From: Ferrimonas futtsuensis DSM 18154
GTDB lineage: Bacteria > Pseudomonadota > Gammaproteobacteria > Enterobacterales > Shewanellaceae
Assembly: GCF_000422645.1 (NCBI RefSeq)
Contig: NZ_AUGL01000007.1
Coordinates: 62,001 to 126,000, forward strand
DNA: 64,000 nt
Direction of reading: 5' to 3'
The position numbers were made by a program, and so were the translations under genes. The notes under the pieces were generated by a model. The model ran no database searches, was not told where the DNA came from, and worked only from the letters and a program-made list of their open reading frames with translations. The stretch's first letter is position 1. Each line of letters begins with the position of its first letter. Shown here piece after piece: positions 46,196 through 56,670 of this stretch.

Positions 46196-47986
46196 TTAAT
46201 CTCCTACCTTGAGTACCGCCAGGAAGGCCTCCTGAGGCACCTCAACATTACCCAGCTGCTTCATCCGCTTCTTACCCTCTTTCTGCTTCTGCAACAGCTT
46301 CTTCTTACGGCTGACGTCACCGCCATAACACTTGGCGGTCACGTCCTTACGCAGGGCCTTGACGGTGCTGCGCGCCACGATCTGGTTGCCGATGGCCGCT
46401 TGGATGGCAATATCAAACATCTGGCGGGGAATCAGTTCACGCATCTTCTCCACCAGCTGGCGGCCCCGGAACTGAGCATTCTCCTTGTGAGTGATCATCG
46501 CCAGGGCATCCACCCGGTCGCCGTTGATCATCACGTCCAGACGCACCATCTCCTCCTGTTGGAACCGGACAAAGTTGTAGTCCAGGGAGGCAAAGCCACG
46601 GCTGGTGGACTTCAGTCGGTCGAAGAAGTCCAGCACCACTTCCGCCATGGGCAGTTCATAGGTCACCGCCACCTGGTTTCCGTGGTAGGCCATCTTAGTC
46701 TGAACACCCCGCTTCTCGATACACAGGGTGATCACATTCCCCAGATACTCCTGAGGGACCAGGATGTTGGCCTCAACAATCGGCTCCGCAATGGTTTCGA
46801 TGTTGTTCAGGGGAGGAAGTTCCGACGGGTTGTCCACCATCAGGGTCTCGCCCTTGGTGGTCTCAACCTCATACACCACGGTCGGCGCTGTGGTGATCAG
46901 GTCCAGGTTGTACTCACGCTCCAGGCGCTCCTGGATGATCTCCATGTGCAGCATCCCCAGGAAGCCGCAACGGAAGCCGAAGCCCAGGGCCGCGGAGGTC
47001 TCAGGCTCGAAGAACAGGGAAGCGTCGTTCAGGGAGAGCTTGTTCAGGGCATCCCGGAAGGACTCATAGTCTTCACTGGAGATGGGGAACATGCCGGCGT
47101 ACACCTGGGGCTTCACCTTCAGGAAGCCGGGCAGAGCCTGGTCGGAGCCGTGCTTGGCGTGGGTCAGGGTATCGCCCACGGGGGCACCGTGGATCTCCTT
47201 GATGCCACACACCACCCAACCCACCTCGCCGGTGAGCAGCTCTGTGGTGTCCTTCTGCTTGGGGGTAAAGATCCCCAGACGGTCCACACCCCACACCTGA
47301 CCGGTGCTCATCACCTTGATCTTGTCGTTCTTCTTCAGCTTGCCGTTCTTGATGCGCACCAAAGAAACCACGCCCAGGTAGTTGTCGAACCAGGAGTCGA
47401 TGATCAGCGCCTGCAGCGGCGCCTCGGGATCCCCCTCGGGGGCAGGAATGGTCTTAACGATGCACTCCAGCACATCCTCAATACCGACGCCGGTCTTGGC
47501 GGAGCAGCGCACTGCCTCCATGGCGTCGATGCCGACAATGTCTTCAATCTCTTCCGCCACCCGCTCAGGGTCTGCCTGGGGCAGGTCGATCTTGTTGAGG
47601 ATCGGCTGCACTTCCAGGTCCATCTCGATGGCGGTGTAGCAGTTGGCCAGGGTCTGGGCTTCCACCCCCTGACCGGCGTCCACCACCAGCAGGGCGCCTT
47701 CACAGGCCGCCAGGGAACGGGACACCTCGTAGCTGAAATCCACGTGTCCTGGGGTATCGATGAAGTTCAGTTGGTAGGTTTCGCCATCTTGGGCGGTGTA
47801 GTCCAGCGTCACACTCTGCGCTTTAATGGTGATGCCGCGCTCACGCTCCAGATCCATGGAGTCGAGGACCTGCTCCGCCATTTCACGATCGCTCAAACCG
47901 CCGCACACCTGGATCAGGCGATCGGACAGGGTCGACTTACCGTGGTCGATATGGGCAATGATACTGAAATTACGAATATGCTTCAT
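46196..47986 (-). CDS. lepA: Elongation factor 4
   Basis: 596 residues (E. coli 599). P-loop [10 protein letters not shown] near residue 11, [17 protein letters not shown]-like domains and the LepA-specific C-terminal domain (KAYGGDV-like [14 protein letters not shown]). Ribosomal GTPase active under stress or in initiation. First gene of the lepA-acpS block; 145 bases after rseC. Confidence 0.98.
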   Translation of the reverse strand: MKHIRNFSIIAHIDHGKSTLSDRLIQVCGGLSDREMAEQVLDSMDLERERGITIKAQSVTLDYTAQDGETYQLNFIDTPGHVDFSYEVSRSLAACEGALLVVDAGQGVEAQTLANCYTAIEMDLEVQPILNKIDLPQADPERVAEEIEDIVGIDAMEAVRCSAKTGVGIEDVLECIVKTIPAPEGDPEAPLQALIIDSWFDNYLGVVSLVRIKNGKLKKNDKIKVMSTGQVWGVDRLGIFTPKQKDTTELLTGEVGWVVCGIKEIHGAPVGDTLTHAKHGSDQALPGFLKVKPQVYAGMFPISSEDYESFRDALNKLSLNDASLFFEPETSAALGFGFRCGFLGMLHMEIIQERLEREYNLDLITTAPTVVYEVETTKGETLMVDNPSELPPLNNIETIAEPIVEANILVPQEYLGNVITLCIEKRGVQTKMAYHGNQVAVTYELPMAEVVLDFFDRLKSTSRGFASLDYNFVRFQQEEMVRLDVMINGDRVDALAMITHKENAQFRGRQLVEKMRELIPRQMFDIAIQAAIGNQIVARSTVKALRKDVTAKCYGGDVSRKKKLLQKQKEGKKRMKQLGNVEVPQEAFLAVLKVGD

Positions 47987-48131
47987 CTAGGCCGCTTCTT
48001 GCAAAAACAACAGGAACAAAACTATCAGGGATAGATACAGGGGGGGGATTTTAACGGATTTTATCCCCGGCGGCTATGGAATAGGTAACCGCCGGGAATT
48101 GGTGCCCTCTTCAGCAACAAAGAAGAGCCAC

Positions 48132-48566
48132 CTACTCCTTGGCAGGCGCACCCAACACCTTGATGATTCTCGGTGTGGGTGTCAGTGAATCTGCCAGACG
48201 CCGGGCTGTCATAAAGCCTGCCCCACCCAGGGCCAAACCCAGACCCAGGGCCAACAGTTCGGCGCCGCCCATCAGGGCAGTGCCGCCTACCCCCACCAGT
48301 AAGCCTAGCAGGGGCAGCAGATAAACCAGGGCGGCGGCACTGAGCAGTTGCTGCTCGGGGATCCCCAGGGTCACCTGGGTGCCCGGGCTAAGCCGCTGCT
48401 TCCAGGGCAGGGTCAGGCGCTGAGATCTGGGATTCAGCCCCTTGGCCACCACGCCGGTGCCGCAGTTGTCGGACTCATGACAGTGGCCGCAGGCGCTCTG
48501 CACCTGCCAGCTCAGGGTGACCTGGCCTTTGTCCCAGGACTCCACCCGGGCCAGGGCCTCCATCAT
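48132..48566 (-). CDS. rseC: SoxR-reducing/sigma-E regulatory protein RseC
   Basis: 144 residues. Cys cluster CGHCHESDNCG near residues 22-32 and two adjacent membrane helices (about 75-125). ATG overlaps the rseB stop (ATGA). RseC-type proteins belong to the sigma-E operon and also act with Rsx in reducing SoxR. Confidence 0.94.
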   Translation of the reverse strand: MMEALARVESWDKGQVTLSWQVQSACGHCHESDNCGTGVVAKGLNPRSQRLTLPWKQRLSPGTQVTLGIPEQQLLSAAALVYLLPLLGLLVGVGGTALMGGAELLALGLGLALGGAGFMTARRLADSLTPTPRIIKVLGAPAKE

Positions 48567-49510
48567 TGGCCGGACTCCGCCGGATAGATGGAGTTGGCCA
48601 CATTGGTCAGGCTCTCCAGGGGCAAGCGTCCCACCACAACCACTTCCACGTCGCCGTGGCGTGCAGACGCCAGGGAGAGGCCGCTGCCGGTGGAGAGGCT
48701 CTCGGGCATCACCACCTGGCCGGCCAGGCCGATGTAGACCGACATCTCGGTCAGGCCGTCGCTCAGGGCCAGGTACTGAACCGGGTCATTGACACCGAAC
48801 AGGCGGTGCTGGTCCACATGGGTCAGTTTGAAGCCCTGAGGCAACCAGCCGAAACGCCAGGGAGACTGCTGATCGCTGTTGGCCCTGACCATCACCGGCG
48901 GCCAGTTCTCTTCGGTCAGTTTGCCCAACACCGGCGGCGGCACCTCGAAGGCGGCCATCTCAATCACCAGATACTGCTCCAGCAGCTGACCATCGGCGTT
49001 GAGGGTATCGATACGCAGGGGCAGCGCCGTTTCCATATCCAGCCACAGGCTGTAGCTGTAGCGGAACTTGTCAGTGGAGACGATGCGCACCACCTGAGAG
49101 GTACGACCCGCCACCCGATCCCGGCCCCCCACGGCCAGCTGGTAGTAGGGGGTGAAGGCTTCCACGCCGGTGCCGAACGCCGGCGGAATAAAGCCGCTGA
49201 TGCGAGCGCTGCGAACCGAGTAGGGTTTGACGTCGTGCTCCAGGTAGGTGACCTGGTCGCCGATTCTGACCACATTCTTCTGTGGGCCGTTCAGGTGCTC
49301 CAGGTAGGCCACCTCCTTGCCATCCACGGTGCCGTGGAGATAGCGAAGGGGACGGATGTGATCCGACTGCAGGTGTATCAGGGAGTAGCGGAACTGGGTA
49401 TTGGAGAGGGCGTGCTGCATCTTCTGCAGCCAGTCGATGGCGGGGTCGTCGCCAGCGGCATGGGCCGGCAATGCCAGCAACCATGCCACTACAAACAAGA
49501 ATTTACGCAA
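48563..49510 (-). CDS. rseB: Sigma-E regulatory protein RseB
   Basis: 315 residues with signal peptide (about 1-18, AHA). Two periplasmic domains of the MucB/RseB family (SNTQFRYSLIHLQ; LPQGFKLTHVDQHRL). Binds the RseA periplasmic domain and blocks its cleavage until lipopolysaccharide or misfolded porins displace it. Nine bases after rseA. Confidence 0.96.
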   Translation of the reverse strand: MRKFLFVVAWLLALPAHAAGDDPAIDWLQKMQHALSNTQFRYSLIHLQSDHIRPLRYLHGTVDGKEVAYLEHLNGPQKNVVRIGDQVTYLEHDVKPYSVRSARISGFIPPAFGTGVEAFTPYYQLAVGGRDRVAGRTSQVVRIVSTDKFRYSYSLWLDMETALPLRIDTLNADGQLLEQYLVIEMAAFEVPPPVLGKLTEENWPPVMVRANSDQQSPWRFGWLPQGFKLTHVDQHRLFGVNDPVQYLALSDGLTEMSVYIGLAGQVVMPESLSTGSGLSLASARHGDVEVVVVGRLPLESLTNVANSIYPAESGQ

Positions 49511-49519
49511 GCGTGCCTC

Positions 49520-50113
49520 TTAGTTTTGCTCTTGATCGTCGTTGGACACATTATGCCCCTTCAGACGCTGCTGCAACAGGTGGTCACGCAGATAGGCGTT
49601 CACCCGGCGGCGCTGTTCCATCGCCTGGGCCTCGGCACTCTGAGCCTGGGCCTGACGGGCGGCAGGAGTGTTGGCCTGATAGCTGGCTGGGGTGGGAGCG
49701 CCCACAACCGGCAGGGTATTGAGTACAGGCACAGGGCTGTTCTGCTGCTCGGCACCATACTGCTGCACACCCACCACGGCGATGGCGGCAACGGTGGCGG
49801 CGATGGCGTACTGACCGAAGCGGCGAGAAAACTCCACCACCTTGCCAGAGACCATGGAGCGTCGGCTTGGCTCAGAGGACTTAGGTTCCTCTTTGGGCGC
49901 CAGCACTGTGGGCTCCAGCTCCAGGGCGGCAGCCACGCTGGAGGCGATGTCCAGATTCAGCTCCTTGGGCAACTCGTTGCGCATCGCATCACCAATCAGG
50001 TGGTAGCGACCCCAGGAGGACTGCATCTCTTCATCCTTAAGCCACTGCTTGAGGTCCAGATCGGTTCCTTCTCCGTCAACCCAAGCCGATACTGCTTCTT
50101 TACGTTCTGTCAT
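49520..50113 (-). CDS. rseA: Anti-sigma-E factor RseA
   Basis: 197 residues. Cytoplasmic anti-sigma domain (ERKEAVSAWVDGEGTD, SSWGRYHLIGDAMR), one membrane helix about 94-112, then a Gln/Ala-rich periplasmic tail (AARQAQAQSAEAQAMEQRRR). Holds RpoE inactive until DegS/RseP proteolysis. 18 bases after rpoE. Confidence 0.95.
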   Translation of the reverse strand: MTERKEAVSAWVDGEGTDLDLKQWLKDEEMQSSWGRYHLIGDAMRNELPKELNLDIASSVAAALELEPTVLAPKEEPKSSEPSRRSMVSGKVVEFSRRFGQYAIAATVAAIAVVGVQQYGAEQQNSPVPVLNTLPVVGAPTPASYQANTPAARQAQAQSAEAQAMEQRRRVNAYLRDHLLQQRLKGHNVSNDDQEQN

Positions 50114-50131
50114 GGTTCACCCTGATTGATA

Positions 50132-50710
50132 CTACCGCTCTAACAGCGGTTGAATCCTCTTGTCGATCGCTTCCCGCGCCCTGAAGATACGGCTACGTAC
50201 CGTGCCTACCGGACACTCCATTACAGTCGCGATCTCCTCGTAGCTCATCCCCTCCAACTCCCGGAGTGTGATGGCTACCCTCAGCTCTTCCGGCAATGTT
50301 TCGATGGTGCTGAACACTGCCCTCTTAATCTCGTCTGACAGCAGCTGGCGCTCCGGAGAGCCATGCTCTCTCAGTGCATCGGCACCGTCATAAAACTCAG
50401 CTTCTTCCGCGTCCACGTCCGTTGCAGGTGGCCGCCGTCCCTGTGACACCAGATAGTTTTTGGCGGTATTGACCGCAATCCGGTATAGCCAGGTGTAAAA
50501 CGCGCTCTCCCCACGAAAGTTAGGCAGAGCCCGGTAGGCCTTGATAAACGCTTCCTGTGCCACATCAGCGACATCGCCCTGATTCTTCACATAGCGGCTT
50601 ATCAGATTGGCTACCTTGTGCTGGTACTTCATCACCAGCAAATTAAAAGCTTGTTTATCACCTTGTTGAACGCGTTCGACCAGCTGCTGATCGCTGTTTG
50701 GCTCACTCAC
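50132..50710 (-). CDS. rpoE: RNA polymerase sigma-E factor
   Basis: 192 residues from a GTG at 50710, matching E. coli RpoE (191); an in-frame ATG at 50728 adds six residues with no ribosome site. Region 2 (DVAQEAFIKAYRALPNFRG) and region 4 helix-turn-helix (MSYEEIATVMECPVGTVRSRIFRAREAI). Directs the envelope stress regulon and, through the site at 50775-50800, its own operon. Confidence 0.97.
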   Translation of the reverse strand: MSEPNSDQQLVERVQQGDKQAFNLLVMKYQHKVANLISRYVKNQGDVADVAQEAFIKAYRALPNFRGESAFYTWLYRIAVNTAKNYLVSQGRRPPATDVDAEEAEFYDGADALREHGSPERQLLSDEIKRAVFSTIETLPEELRVAITLRELEGMSYEEIATVMECPVGTVRSRIFRAREAIDKRIQPLLER

Positions 50711-50774
50711 TTGAGAGCACTCTCCCATAAACTAAACTGCTGATTTTGCTTTTACTCGTCTCCGCGCACTTAGG

Positions 50775-50800
50775 TAGACTGCGCCTACTGGTAAAAGTTC
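50775..50800 (-). promoter_or_regulatory. Sigma-E promoter of the rpoE operon
   Basis: On the - strand: -35 GAACTT (50800-50795), 16-bp spacer, -10 TCTA (50778-50775), followed by CC. This fits the sigma-E consensus GAACTT-N16-TCTGA, so rpoE is autoregulated. Confidence 0.82.
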
Positions 50801-50847
50801 GTAAAAAATTGTGATCCGATCGAAAAATCTGCACTGTCCGCGAAATT

Positions 50848-50876
50848 TTGGTGCTGGAACGGGAAGCGGGTAACAT
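50848..50876 (+). promoter_or_regulatory. nadB promoter
   Basis: -35 TTGGTG (50848-50853), 17-bp spacer, -10 TAACAT (50871-50876), about 33 bases before the nadB ATG. Confidence 0.6.
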
Positions 50877-50908
50877 AGGGTCACATTTCCAAAACCCCAT
50901 GATACCTA

Positions 50909-52534
50909 ATGAAAGCCGGGATTGAACACAGTACTGATGTCTTAGTCATCGGTAGCGGTGCCGCAGGCCTGACTCTGGCCCTGAAATTGGCCAATCGCTG
51001 CCAGGTCACCGTCGTTGCCAAAGGCCCCCTGACCGAGGGCTCCACCTATTATGCTCAGGGCGGCATCGCCGCGGTATTCGACGAAGAGGATACCGTGGAG
51101 TCCCACGTGGAGGATACCCTGATTGCCGGGGCCGGACTGTGTGACCGACAGGCGGTGGAGTTCACCGCCCGGGAAGCCCGGGCCGCACTGGAGTGGTTGA
51201 TCCGTAAAGGGGTGGACTTCGATGAGGAGGAGCCTCAGGGCGCCCCCTCCGGTACCGAACCCCGCTATCACCTGACTCGCGAAGGCGGGCACAGTCACCG
51301 TCGCATCCTCCACGCCGCCGACGCCACAGGCAAGGAGGTGCAGCTCACCCTGGAGGAGCAGGCTCGCCGCCACCCCAACATCACCCTGCTGGAGCGCTAC
51401 AACGCGGTGGACCTGATCACCAGTGCTAAGCTGGGGCTGTCCGGCGATGCCAGGGTGGTAGGAGCCTACGTGTGGAACCGCACCGCTGAGCATGTGGAAA
51501 CCGTCAGTGCCCCCTTCGTGGTTCTGGCCACAGGTGGTGCCTCCAAGGTATACCAGTACACCTCCAACCCGGATGTCTCCTCGGGAGACGGCATCGCCAT
51601 GGCCTGGCGAGCCGGTTGCCGGGTCGCCAACATGGAATTCAACCAGTTCCACCCCACCTGCCTCTATCACACCGAAGCACGAAACTTCCTGCTGACCGAG
51701 GCACTGCGGGGCGAAGGCGCGCTGCTCAAGCGCCCCGATGGCAGCCGCTTTATGCCGGACTTTGACCCCCGCGAAGAGCTGGCGCCCCGAGATGTAGTAG
51801 CCCGGGCCATCGACTTCGAAATGAAGCGCCTGGGTGCCGATTGCATGTATCTGGACATCAGCCATAAGGACCCGGAGTTCGTCACCCGCCACTTCCCCAC
51901 CATCCATAAGCGCTGCCTGGATCTGGGGATCGACATCACCAAGCAGCCGATCCCCGTGGTGCCGGCGGCACACTACACCTGTGGCGGCGTGACGACCGAC
52001 CTGGATGGCAAAACCGACATCGCCGGCCTCTATGCCGTGGGCGAAGTGGCTTACACTGGCCTGCACGGTGCCAACCGCATGGCCAGCAACTCGCTGCTGG
52101 AGTGCCTGGTGTTTGCCCGGGCTGCCGCCCGGGACATCTTCCAGAGACTGGACCAGGTAGAGAACACCACCGGACTGCCACAGTGGGATGAAAGCCAGGT
52201 CACCGATTCCGACGAAAACGTGGTGATCTCCCACAACTGGCATGAACTCAGGTTGTTTATGTGGGACTACGTGGGAATTGTACGCACCGACAAGCGTTTG
52301 CAACGGGCCCTGCGACGGGTGGAGATGCTCAAGGGCGAGATCCACGATTACTACTCGGACTTCAAGATCAGCAATGACCTGCTGGAGCTGAGGAACCTGG
52401 TGCAGATCGCAGAGCTGATCATTCGCAGCGCCATGGCCCGCAAAGAGAGCCGCGGACTGCACTACACCCTGGATTACCCCCAGCAGCAGGACAACCCCAC
52501 CCCTACGGTTCTGACTCCGTCGACCCGAGCCTGA
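50909..52534 (+). CDS. nadB: L-aspartate oxidase
   Basis: 541 residues. FAD-binding [13 protein letters not shown] near residue 12, substrate loop [12 protein letters not shown], and HPTCLYH; C-terminal helical domain. Oxidises aspartate to iminoaspartate for NAD synthesis. Divergent from rpoE, the usual arrangement. Its last 32 bases overlap ygfX, which is convergent. Confidence 0.98.
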   Translation: MKAGIEHSTDVLVIGSGAAGLTLALKLANRCQVTVVAKGPLTEGSTYYAQGGIAAVFDEEDTVESHVEDTLIAGAGLCDRQAVEFTAREARAALEWLIRKGVDFDEEEPQGAPSGTEPRYHLTREGGHSHRRILHAADATGKEVQLTLEEQARRHPNITLLERYNAVDLITSAKLGLSGDARVVGAYVWNRTAEHVETVSAPFVVLATGGASKVYQYTSNPDVSSGDGIAMAWRAGCRVANMEFNQFHPTCLYHTEARNFLLTEALRGEGALLKRPDGSRFMPDFDPREELAPRDVVARAIDFEMKRLGADCMYLDISHKDPEFVTRHFPTIHKRCLDLGIDITKQPIPVVPAAHYTCGGVTTDLDGKTDIAGLYAVGEVAYTGLHGANRMASNSLLECLVFARAAARDIFQRLDQVENTTGLPQWDESQVTDSDENVVISHNWHELRLFMWDYVGIVRTDKRLQRALRRVEMLKGEIHDYYSDFKISNDLLELRNLVQIAELIIRSAMARKESRGLHYTLDYPQQQDNPTPTVLTPSTRA

Positions 52535-52916
52535 CCAGGATACGACAGAGCCGGTGCCAGCCGGCTCTGTCCATCTGACCACGGCTGAGCCACCAGCGTC
52601 GCCCTCCCGGTTGCACCCACAACAGCGCCACTGAGCCCAGTACCCAACTGCGCCGATCCAGCCGGAACGGCTCACCACTGCCCAGTTCCACCCCCTCGCC
52701 ATTGTCTGCCAGCAGGAAGGGAAGTGTCTCCGGTGCCCTGACCAGCCAGGGCAACAGTGCCAGGGGAGCCAGCATCAGTTGCCAGAGCGCCTGCAGGGGC
52801 AACCTGCCTTCCGGCCACAGCCACAGGCTGAACAGCAGCACAAGACTCAGCGCCAGCCTGAGCCAGTTGGGGTAGGAGTTGGGGGCCGGGAAGGAGTAAC
52901 GAACGGGGTCAGCCAT
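52503..52916 (-). CDS. ygfX: YgfX/CptA-like membrane protein
   Basis: 138 residues from the ATG at 52916. Two adjacent membrane helices (about 20-60), then a cytoplasmic domain rich in Trp and Arg. Follows sdhE as in E. coli ygfYX. E. coli YgfX is linked to FAD-assembly and has been called a toxin of cell division. The 3' end overlaps nadB by 32 bases. Confidence 0.82.
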   Translation of the reverse strand: MADPVRYSFPAPNSYPNWLRLALSLVLLFSLWLWPEGRLPLQALWQLMLAPLALLPWLVRAPETLPFLLADNGEGVELGSGEPFRLDRRSWVLGSVALLWVQPGGRRWWLSRGQMDRAGWHRLCRILVRLGSTESEP

Positions 52917-52974
52917 CTGCACAGTGTAGTTGACCCCGGGGACGGTGACGCAGCGACGGTCTGAAAACGGCGGG

Positions 52975-53238
52975 TTAGCGCAGCTGCTCCCGGTTGCGCT
53001 CCAGAATCAGGGCGACCATGGCGGCCAGCTGGGGATCCGGGCAAGCCTCATGGCCCATAAACCAGGCAAACATATCCGGGTCATCGCAGGTCAGCAGCCG
53101 CTCGAACTGCACTTTCTGCTGCTGATCCAGGGAGAGGTAGTGCTTTTCCACAAAGGGTTCCAGCAACACATCCAGTTCCAACATGCCACGACGGCACGCC
53201 CACTTCAGCCGGGCCAGGTTTTCCCTCTCTTGGTTCAT
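52975..53238 (-). CDS. sdhE: FAD assembly factor SdhE
   Basis: 87 residues, E. coli SdhE 88. Hallmark RRGMLELDVLLEPF gives the RGxxE motif at 17-21. Helps insert FAD covalently into SdhA and FrdA. Placed 2 bases after a Bcr-type exporter gene and 58 before ygfX. Confidence 0.95.
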   Translation of the reverse strand: MNQERENLARLKWACRRGMLELDVLLEPFVEKHYLSLDQQQKVQFERLLTCDDPDMFAWFMGHEACPDPQLAAMVALILERNREQLR

Positions 53239-53240
53239 AG

Positions 53241-54443
53241 TTATTCCTTAACGCTCAGGTGTTTCTCGTGCCAGAGATAATACCCCAATGACGCCAGCGA
53301 GCATACCGCCATCCCCACCAGCATGGGTGCAGGGGATTCGGGGTGCACCAGTGACAGCAGGGCGCCGGCCAGGGCGCCCGCCAGGAAGCGCATGGCCCCC
53401 CCCAGGGCGGATACCGATCCTGCCGCCCCCTCGAACGCATCCAGGGCCAGGGTGGTGGCATTGGCACTGACCATGCCCAATGGCCCCATCATCAGCATGA
53501 TGGGCACCACCACCGCCCACAGAGGCGGCTCATTCAGCAATGAAGTGGCCAGGGCCAGGGCTGCCCCCAGGGCGGTGATCAACAGACCCCGGACCATCAT
53601 CCTGGCGGTACCGACCCTGGCGACATAACGGGCATTCACCGTGGTCAGGGTCATCATGGTGACAATATTCAGGCCAAACAGGTAGCCGAAGTGCTCCGCG
53701 GCCACCCCAAAATAGCGGATATAGACGTAGGAGGAGCCGGTGACAAAGAGGAACAGAGACGCAGAAAACAGGGTTCCCACCATCAGGTACACCCGCACCC
53801 TATCATGCACAACGATGGCCCGATACAGGGAAAGCGCCGCACGGAATCCGGCAGGCTGACGCCCCTCTGCTGGCAGGGTCTCCCCCACCCGCCATCGCAT
53901 CAACACCACCAGCGCCAGGGCAAAGCCTCCCAGCAGATAGAAGATCGCCCGCCAGCCGCCATGAAGCAGCAGATAACCACCCAGGATCGGGGCCGCCAGG
54001 GGGGCCAGGTTCATCACCAGCATCACAAAGGACATGGCCCGGGCAAACTTCTCCCGCTGAAACAGATCCCGCAATACTGCCATCACCACCACGGAGGCCC
54101 CCGCCCCGCCCAGGGCCTGGAGGGAGCGGGCGGCGATCAGCATCTCCACCGAACTGCTCCAGGTCGCCACCAGGCTGGCCACCACAAACACCCCCAGGCT
54201 TCCCCCCAGCACCGGCATCCGACCATAGGCATCGGTGAGCGGTCCATACAGCAGCTGGCCCACGGCAAAACCCACCAGGAAGAAGCTCACCGTCAGCTGA
54301 GTCAGAGCCACGGTGGTGTTCATCTCATCGGCGATGGTTGGAATGGCGGGCAGATACATGTCGATGGCCAGAGGGGTCAGCCCCGCCAGGGCCCCCAACA
54401 GCACAATAAGCCCCAGACCTGAAGCTTTGGTTTGGTCGGTCAT
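53241..54443 (-). CDS. Bcr/CflA family multidrug MFS exporter
   Basis: 400 residues from the ATG at 54443 with AGGAGCGG upstream. 12 membrane helices; DMYLPAIPTIADEMN and GQLLYGPLTDAYGRMPVL are characteristic of Bcr/CflA drug:H+ antiporters (motif A). sdhE follows after 2 bases, so the exporter and sdhE-ygfX appear co-transcribed. Substrate unknown. Confidence 0.92.
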   Translation of the reverse strand: MTDQTKASGLGLIVLLGALAGLTPLAIDMYLPAIPTIADEMNTTVALTQLTVSFFLVGFAVGQLLYGPLTDAYGRMPVLGGSLGVFVVASLVATWSSSVEMLIAARSLQALGGAGASVVVMAVLRDLFQREKFARAMSFVMLVMNLAPLAAPILGGYLLLHGGWRAIFYLLGGFALALVVLMRWRVGETLPAEGRQPAGFRAALSLYRAIVVHDRVRVYLMVGTLFSASLFLFVTGSSYVYIRYFGVAAEHFGYLFGLNIVTMMTLTTVNARYVARVGTARMMVRGLLITALGAALALATSLLNEPPLWAVVVPIMLMMGPLGMVSANATTLALDAFEGAAGSVSALGGAMRFLAGALAGALLSLVHPESPAPMLVGMAVCSLASLGYYLWHEKHLSVKE

Positions 54444-54486
54444 ACCGCTCCTGATAAAAGGGGCGCCCTGAGCGCCCCGATGTTGA

Positions 54487-55398
54487 CTACTTGAACCGTT
54501 TGAAGGCCGGTTCCTTGCCACTGAAGAGGTCGGTGAAGTCGGTCTCTAGGATCCGTTTCACCGCCGGGTGCTGAATCATTCGCTCGGCGAACATCACATG
54601 ATACTGCTCGGTTATGTCGACGGTTTCTCCCACCAACTGAACCCCCTGAGACAACAGCTCCTCCCGGTACAGGGTCGGCGCGATGAAGATCCCCTGGCGA
54701 TAGAGGCCGAAGGCTTTCATCATCGCGGCATCGTCAAACTCGCCGACGATAACCGGCGACACCCCCACCTCGTCGAACCAGCGCAGCAGCTGCTGACCCA
54801 GGGCGGTCTTACGGTGAGGCATCAGGATGCGCGCCCCATCCAGGTTGGCGGGAAAGCGCCCCTCCACCTTCTCCTGGGAGAAGAAGCTGATACCGGTCTC
54901 CCCCAACTTCTTGCTGAGGATCTCGGGGTACTTCAAGGACTCGGCATCACTGCCGGAGAGCACCATATCCAGCTTGTGCTGGGACAGACGCTCCATCAGG
55001 TTCTCTTCGCCGGACTCATAGCAGCACAGGTGGATCGAGCCATCATCGGGCATCACCGACAACAGCAGCCGGCTGGCCAGGCTCTTGGACAGGGCATCGG
55101 AGGAACCCACCTCAAACAGGATCGACTTGTCCTGGGTGTAGTTCAGCAGATCCAGCATCTCGTAGCTCAGGCTGAACATCTTGTCGGCGTAGCGAAACAC
55201 CAATTCCCCCAGGTCGGAAGCCACCAGCTGACGCCCCTGACGACGAAACAGCTTGCCTCCCAGGCGGTGCTCCAGATGACGAATCTGGCCGGTGACCGTC
55301 TGAGGCGTCAGGAACAGAGCTTCCGCTGCCTTGGTGACCGAACCCTTCTTGCGAACCATCCAGAAATAGTAGAGGTGATTGTAATTTAGATGCGCCAT
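54487..55398 (-). CDS. nhaR: LysR-type regulator NhaR
   Basis: 303 residues from the ATG at 55398 with GGGAGG upstream, matching E. coli NhaR (301). N-terminal helix-turn-helix KKGSVTKAAEALFLTPQTVTG (about 23-43) and LysR effector domain. In E. coli it activates nhaA in response to Na+; no nhaA is adjacent here, so its target is elsewhere. Confidence 0.92.
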   Translation of the reverse strand: MAHLNYNHLYYFWMVRKKGSVTKAAEALFLTPQTVTGQIRHLEHRLGGKLFRRQGRQLVASDLGELVFRYADKMFSLSYEMLDLLNYTQDKSILFEVGSSDALSKSLASRLLLSVMPDDGSIHLCCYESGEENLMERLSQHKLDMVLSGSDAESLKYPEILSKKLGETGISFFSQEKVEGRFPANLDGARILMPHRKTALGQQLLRWFDEVGVSPVIVGEFDDAAMMKAFGLYRQGIFIAPTLYREELLSQGVQLVGETVDITEQYHVMFAERMIQHPAVKRILETDFTDLFSGKEPAFKRFK

Positions 55399-55765
55399 AA
55401 CCTGGACCTCCCTTGGGGGAGGGCTTCTCCTTAAATCGACGAGCCAGCCGATGTCTCGGCCGGAAACCGGAAACCGTGCCGCAGAGGTGCGGCGTGGGGA
55501 CTGCAGGGTGCAATCCGCTCCATTATAGTTCGGGAAAGCTGAACAAAAGCCCAACCATAAGCAAATGAGACTACCACAAAGCAGGCCGTCAACCACCACT
55601 TAAAATTGCGATTGAGTCGATGGATGAACCGAACAGGAGCAAGGGCCTCAGATGCGCCCGGGAAGGGAGAGAGACTCATCACCCGCCCGGCCACAGGCCG
55701 GGTATGGCCCGGGCAGGACTCGATATGGCCGAAACGGCGCCGCCCCAGGCCGGGGCAGCCAACGG
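55399..55765. promoter_or_regulatory. 367-bp gap before nhaR with hairpins
   Basis: Holds a perfect -10 TATAAT on the - strand (55527-55522), probably for nhaR. It also has a 7-bp perfect hairpin CCCGGCC-ACA-GGCCGGG (55686-55702), which could end thyA transcription though it lacks a U run. Confidence 0.5.
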
Positions 55766-56617
55766 TCAGACAGAAAAGGGGTAGGCGATGGGATCGTGGT
55801 GCTGATAGCCCTCCACCTGAAAATCCTCCAGGGTCACCCAGGTTTCCAGATCCTCAAGGCTGTTGATCTTGGGGTTGATCAGCAGGCGCGGCGACTCGAA
55901 GGGTTCCCGTTTGAGCTGCACATCCCGCATCGGCTCCAGCTGATCTTCATAGATGTGGGCATTGACTATTTTGTGGTAGGCCTTGCCCGGCTTGTGACCG
56001 GTGATCTGCGCCATCAGCGCCAGCAGGGTAAACACCTGAACCTGATTGAAGTTCAGCCCCAGAGGCACGTCGCAGGAGCGCTGATAGGAGGTCAGATGCA
56101 GGGTATCCCCCAACAGGGAGAAGGTGTGGGTGTGCATACAGGGACGCAGGCACCCCAGCTCAAACTCTCCGGGATTGTAGAAGGTGAGGATCTCACCACG
56201 GTCATCCACGCCACGACTCAGGTCATCGACAATCTTGGCCAGCTGATCCAGCGGGGTACCGTCATGCTTGCGCCAGGCGCGTCCCTGGACCCCATAGACC
56301 CGGCCCATGTCATCCTCACCCTTGCGATGGGGGTTGGCCAGCCAGGCAGGGTTGTCATTGGCATTGGCATTCCAGGTGTTGCAGCCGATGGCACGGAACT
56401 GCTCGGCACTGTCATAGCCTCTCAGGTAACCCAACAGCTCGGCGATGGCCGCCTTCCAGTAGCTCTTGCGAGTGGTGATCAGCGGAAAGCGGTTTCCGCC
56501 GACATCATACTCCAGATCGGCGTTGATCACCGTCAGGCAGCGCTTGCCTGTGCGGGAATTCTCTACCCAGTCGCCCTCGTCGACGATGCGTTGGCATAGG
56601 TCCAGATACTGTTTCAT
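55766..56617 (-). CDS. thyA: Thymidylate synthase
   Basis: 283 residues, somewhat longer than the 264 of E. coli. Nucleophile C160 in [12 protein letters not shown], folate/dUMP contact [20 protein letters not shown]. Makes dTMP from dUMP with methylene-THF. Downstream of lgt, 53 bases away, as in many gammaproteobacteria. Confidence 0.98.
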   Translation of the reverse strand: MKQYLDLCQRIVDEGDWVENSRTGKRCLTVINADLEYDVGGNRFPLITTRKSYWKAAIAELLGYLRGYDSAEQFRAIGCNTWNANANDNPAWLANPHRKGEDDMGRVYGVQGRAWRKHDGTPLDQLAKIVDDLSRGVDDRGEILTFYNPGEFELGCLRPCMHTHTFSLLGDTLHLTSYQRSCDVPLGLNFNQVQVFTLLALMAQITGHKPGKAYHKIVNAHIYEDQLEPMRDVQLKREPFESPRLLINPKINSLEDLETWVTLEDFQVEGYQHHDPIAYPFSV

Positions 56618-56670
56618 GGGTCTACAAACCTTCAGATATTGTTATATTTCCGCCCCTTTGAAGGACAGTG

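Noticed and set aside
46400-48034. 544-codon open frame antisense to lepA
   Set aside because: Opposite a near-perfect LepA; His/Gln-rich translation without family resemblance.
50942-52702. 586-codon open frame antisense to nadB
   Set aside because: Shadow of NadB codon bias; no domain or start signal.
55431-55694. 87-residue frame with one hydrophobic stretch upstream of nhaR
   Set aside because: It spans the likely nhaR promoter (TATAAT at 55522-55527), has no good ribosome site and no recognised family. Left as a weak possibility only.
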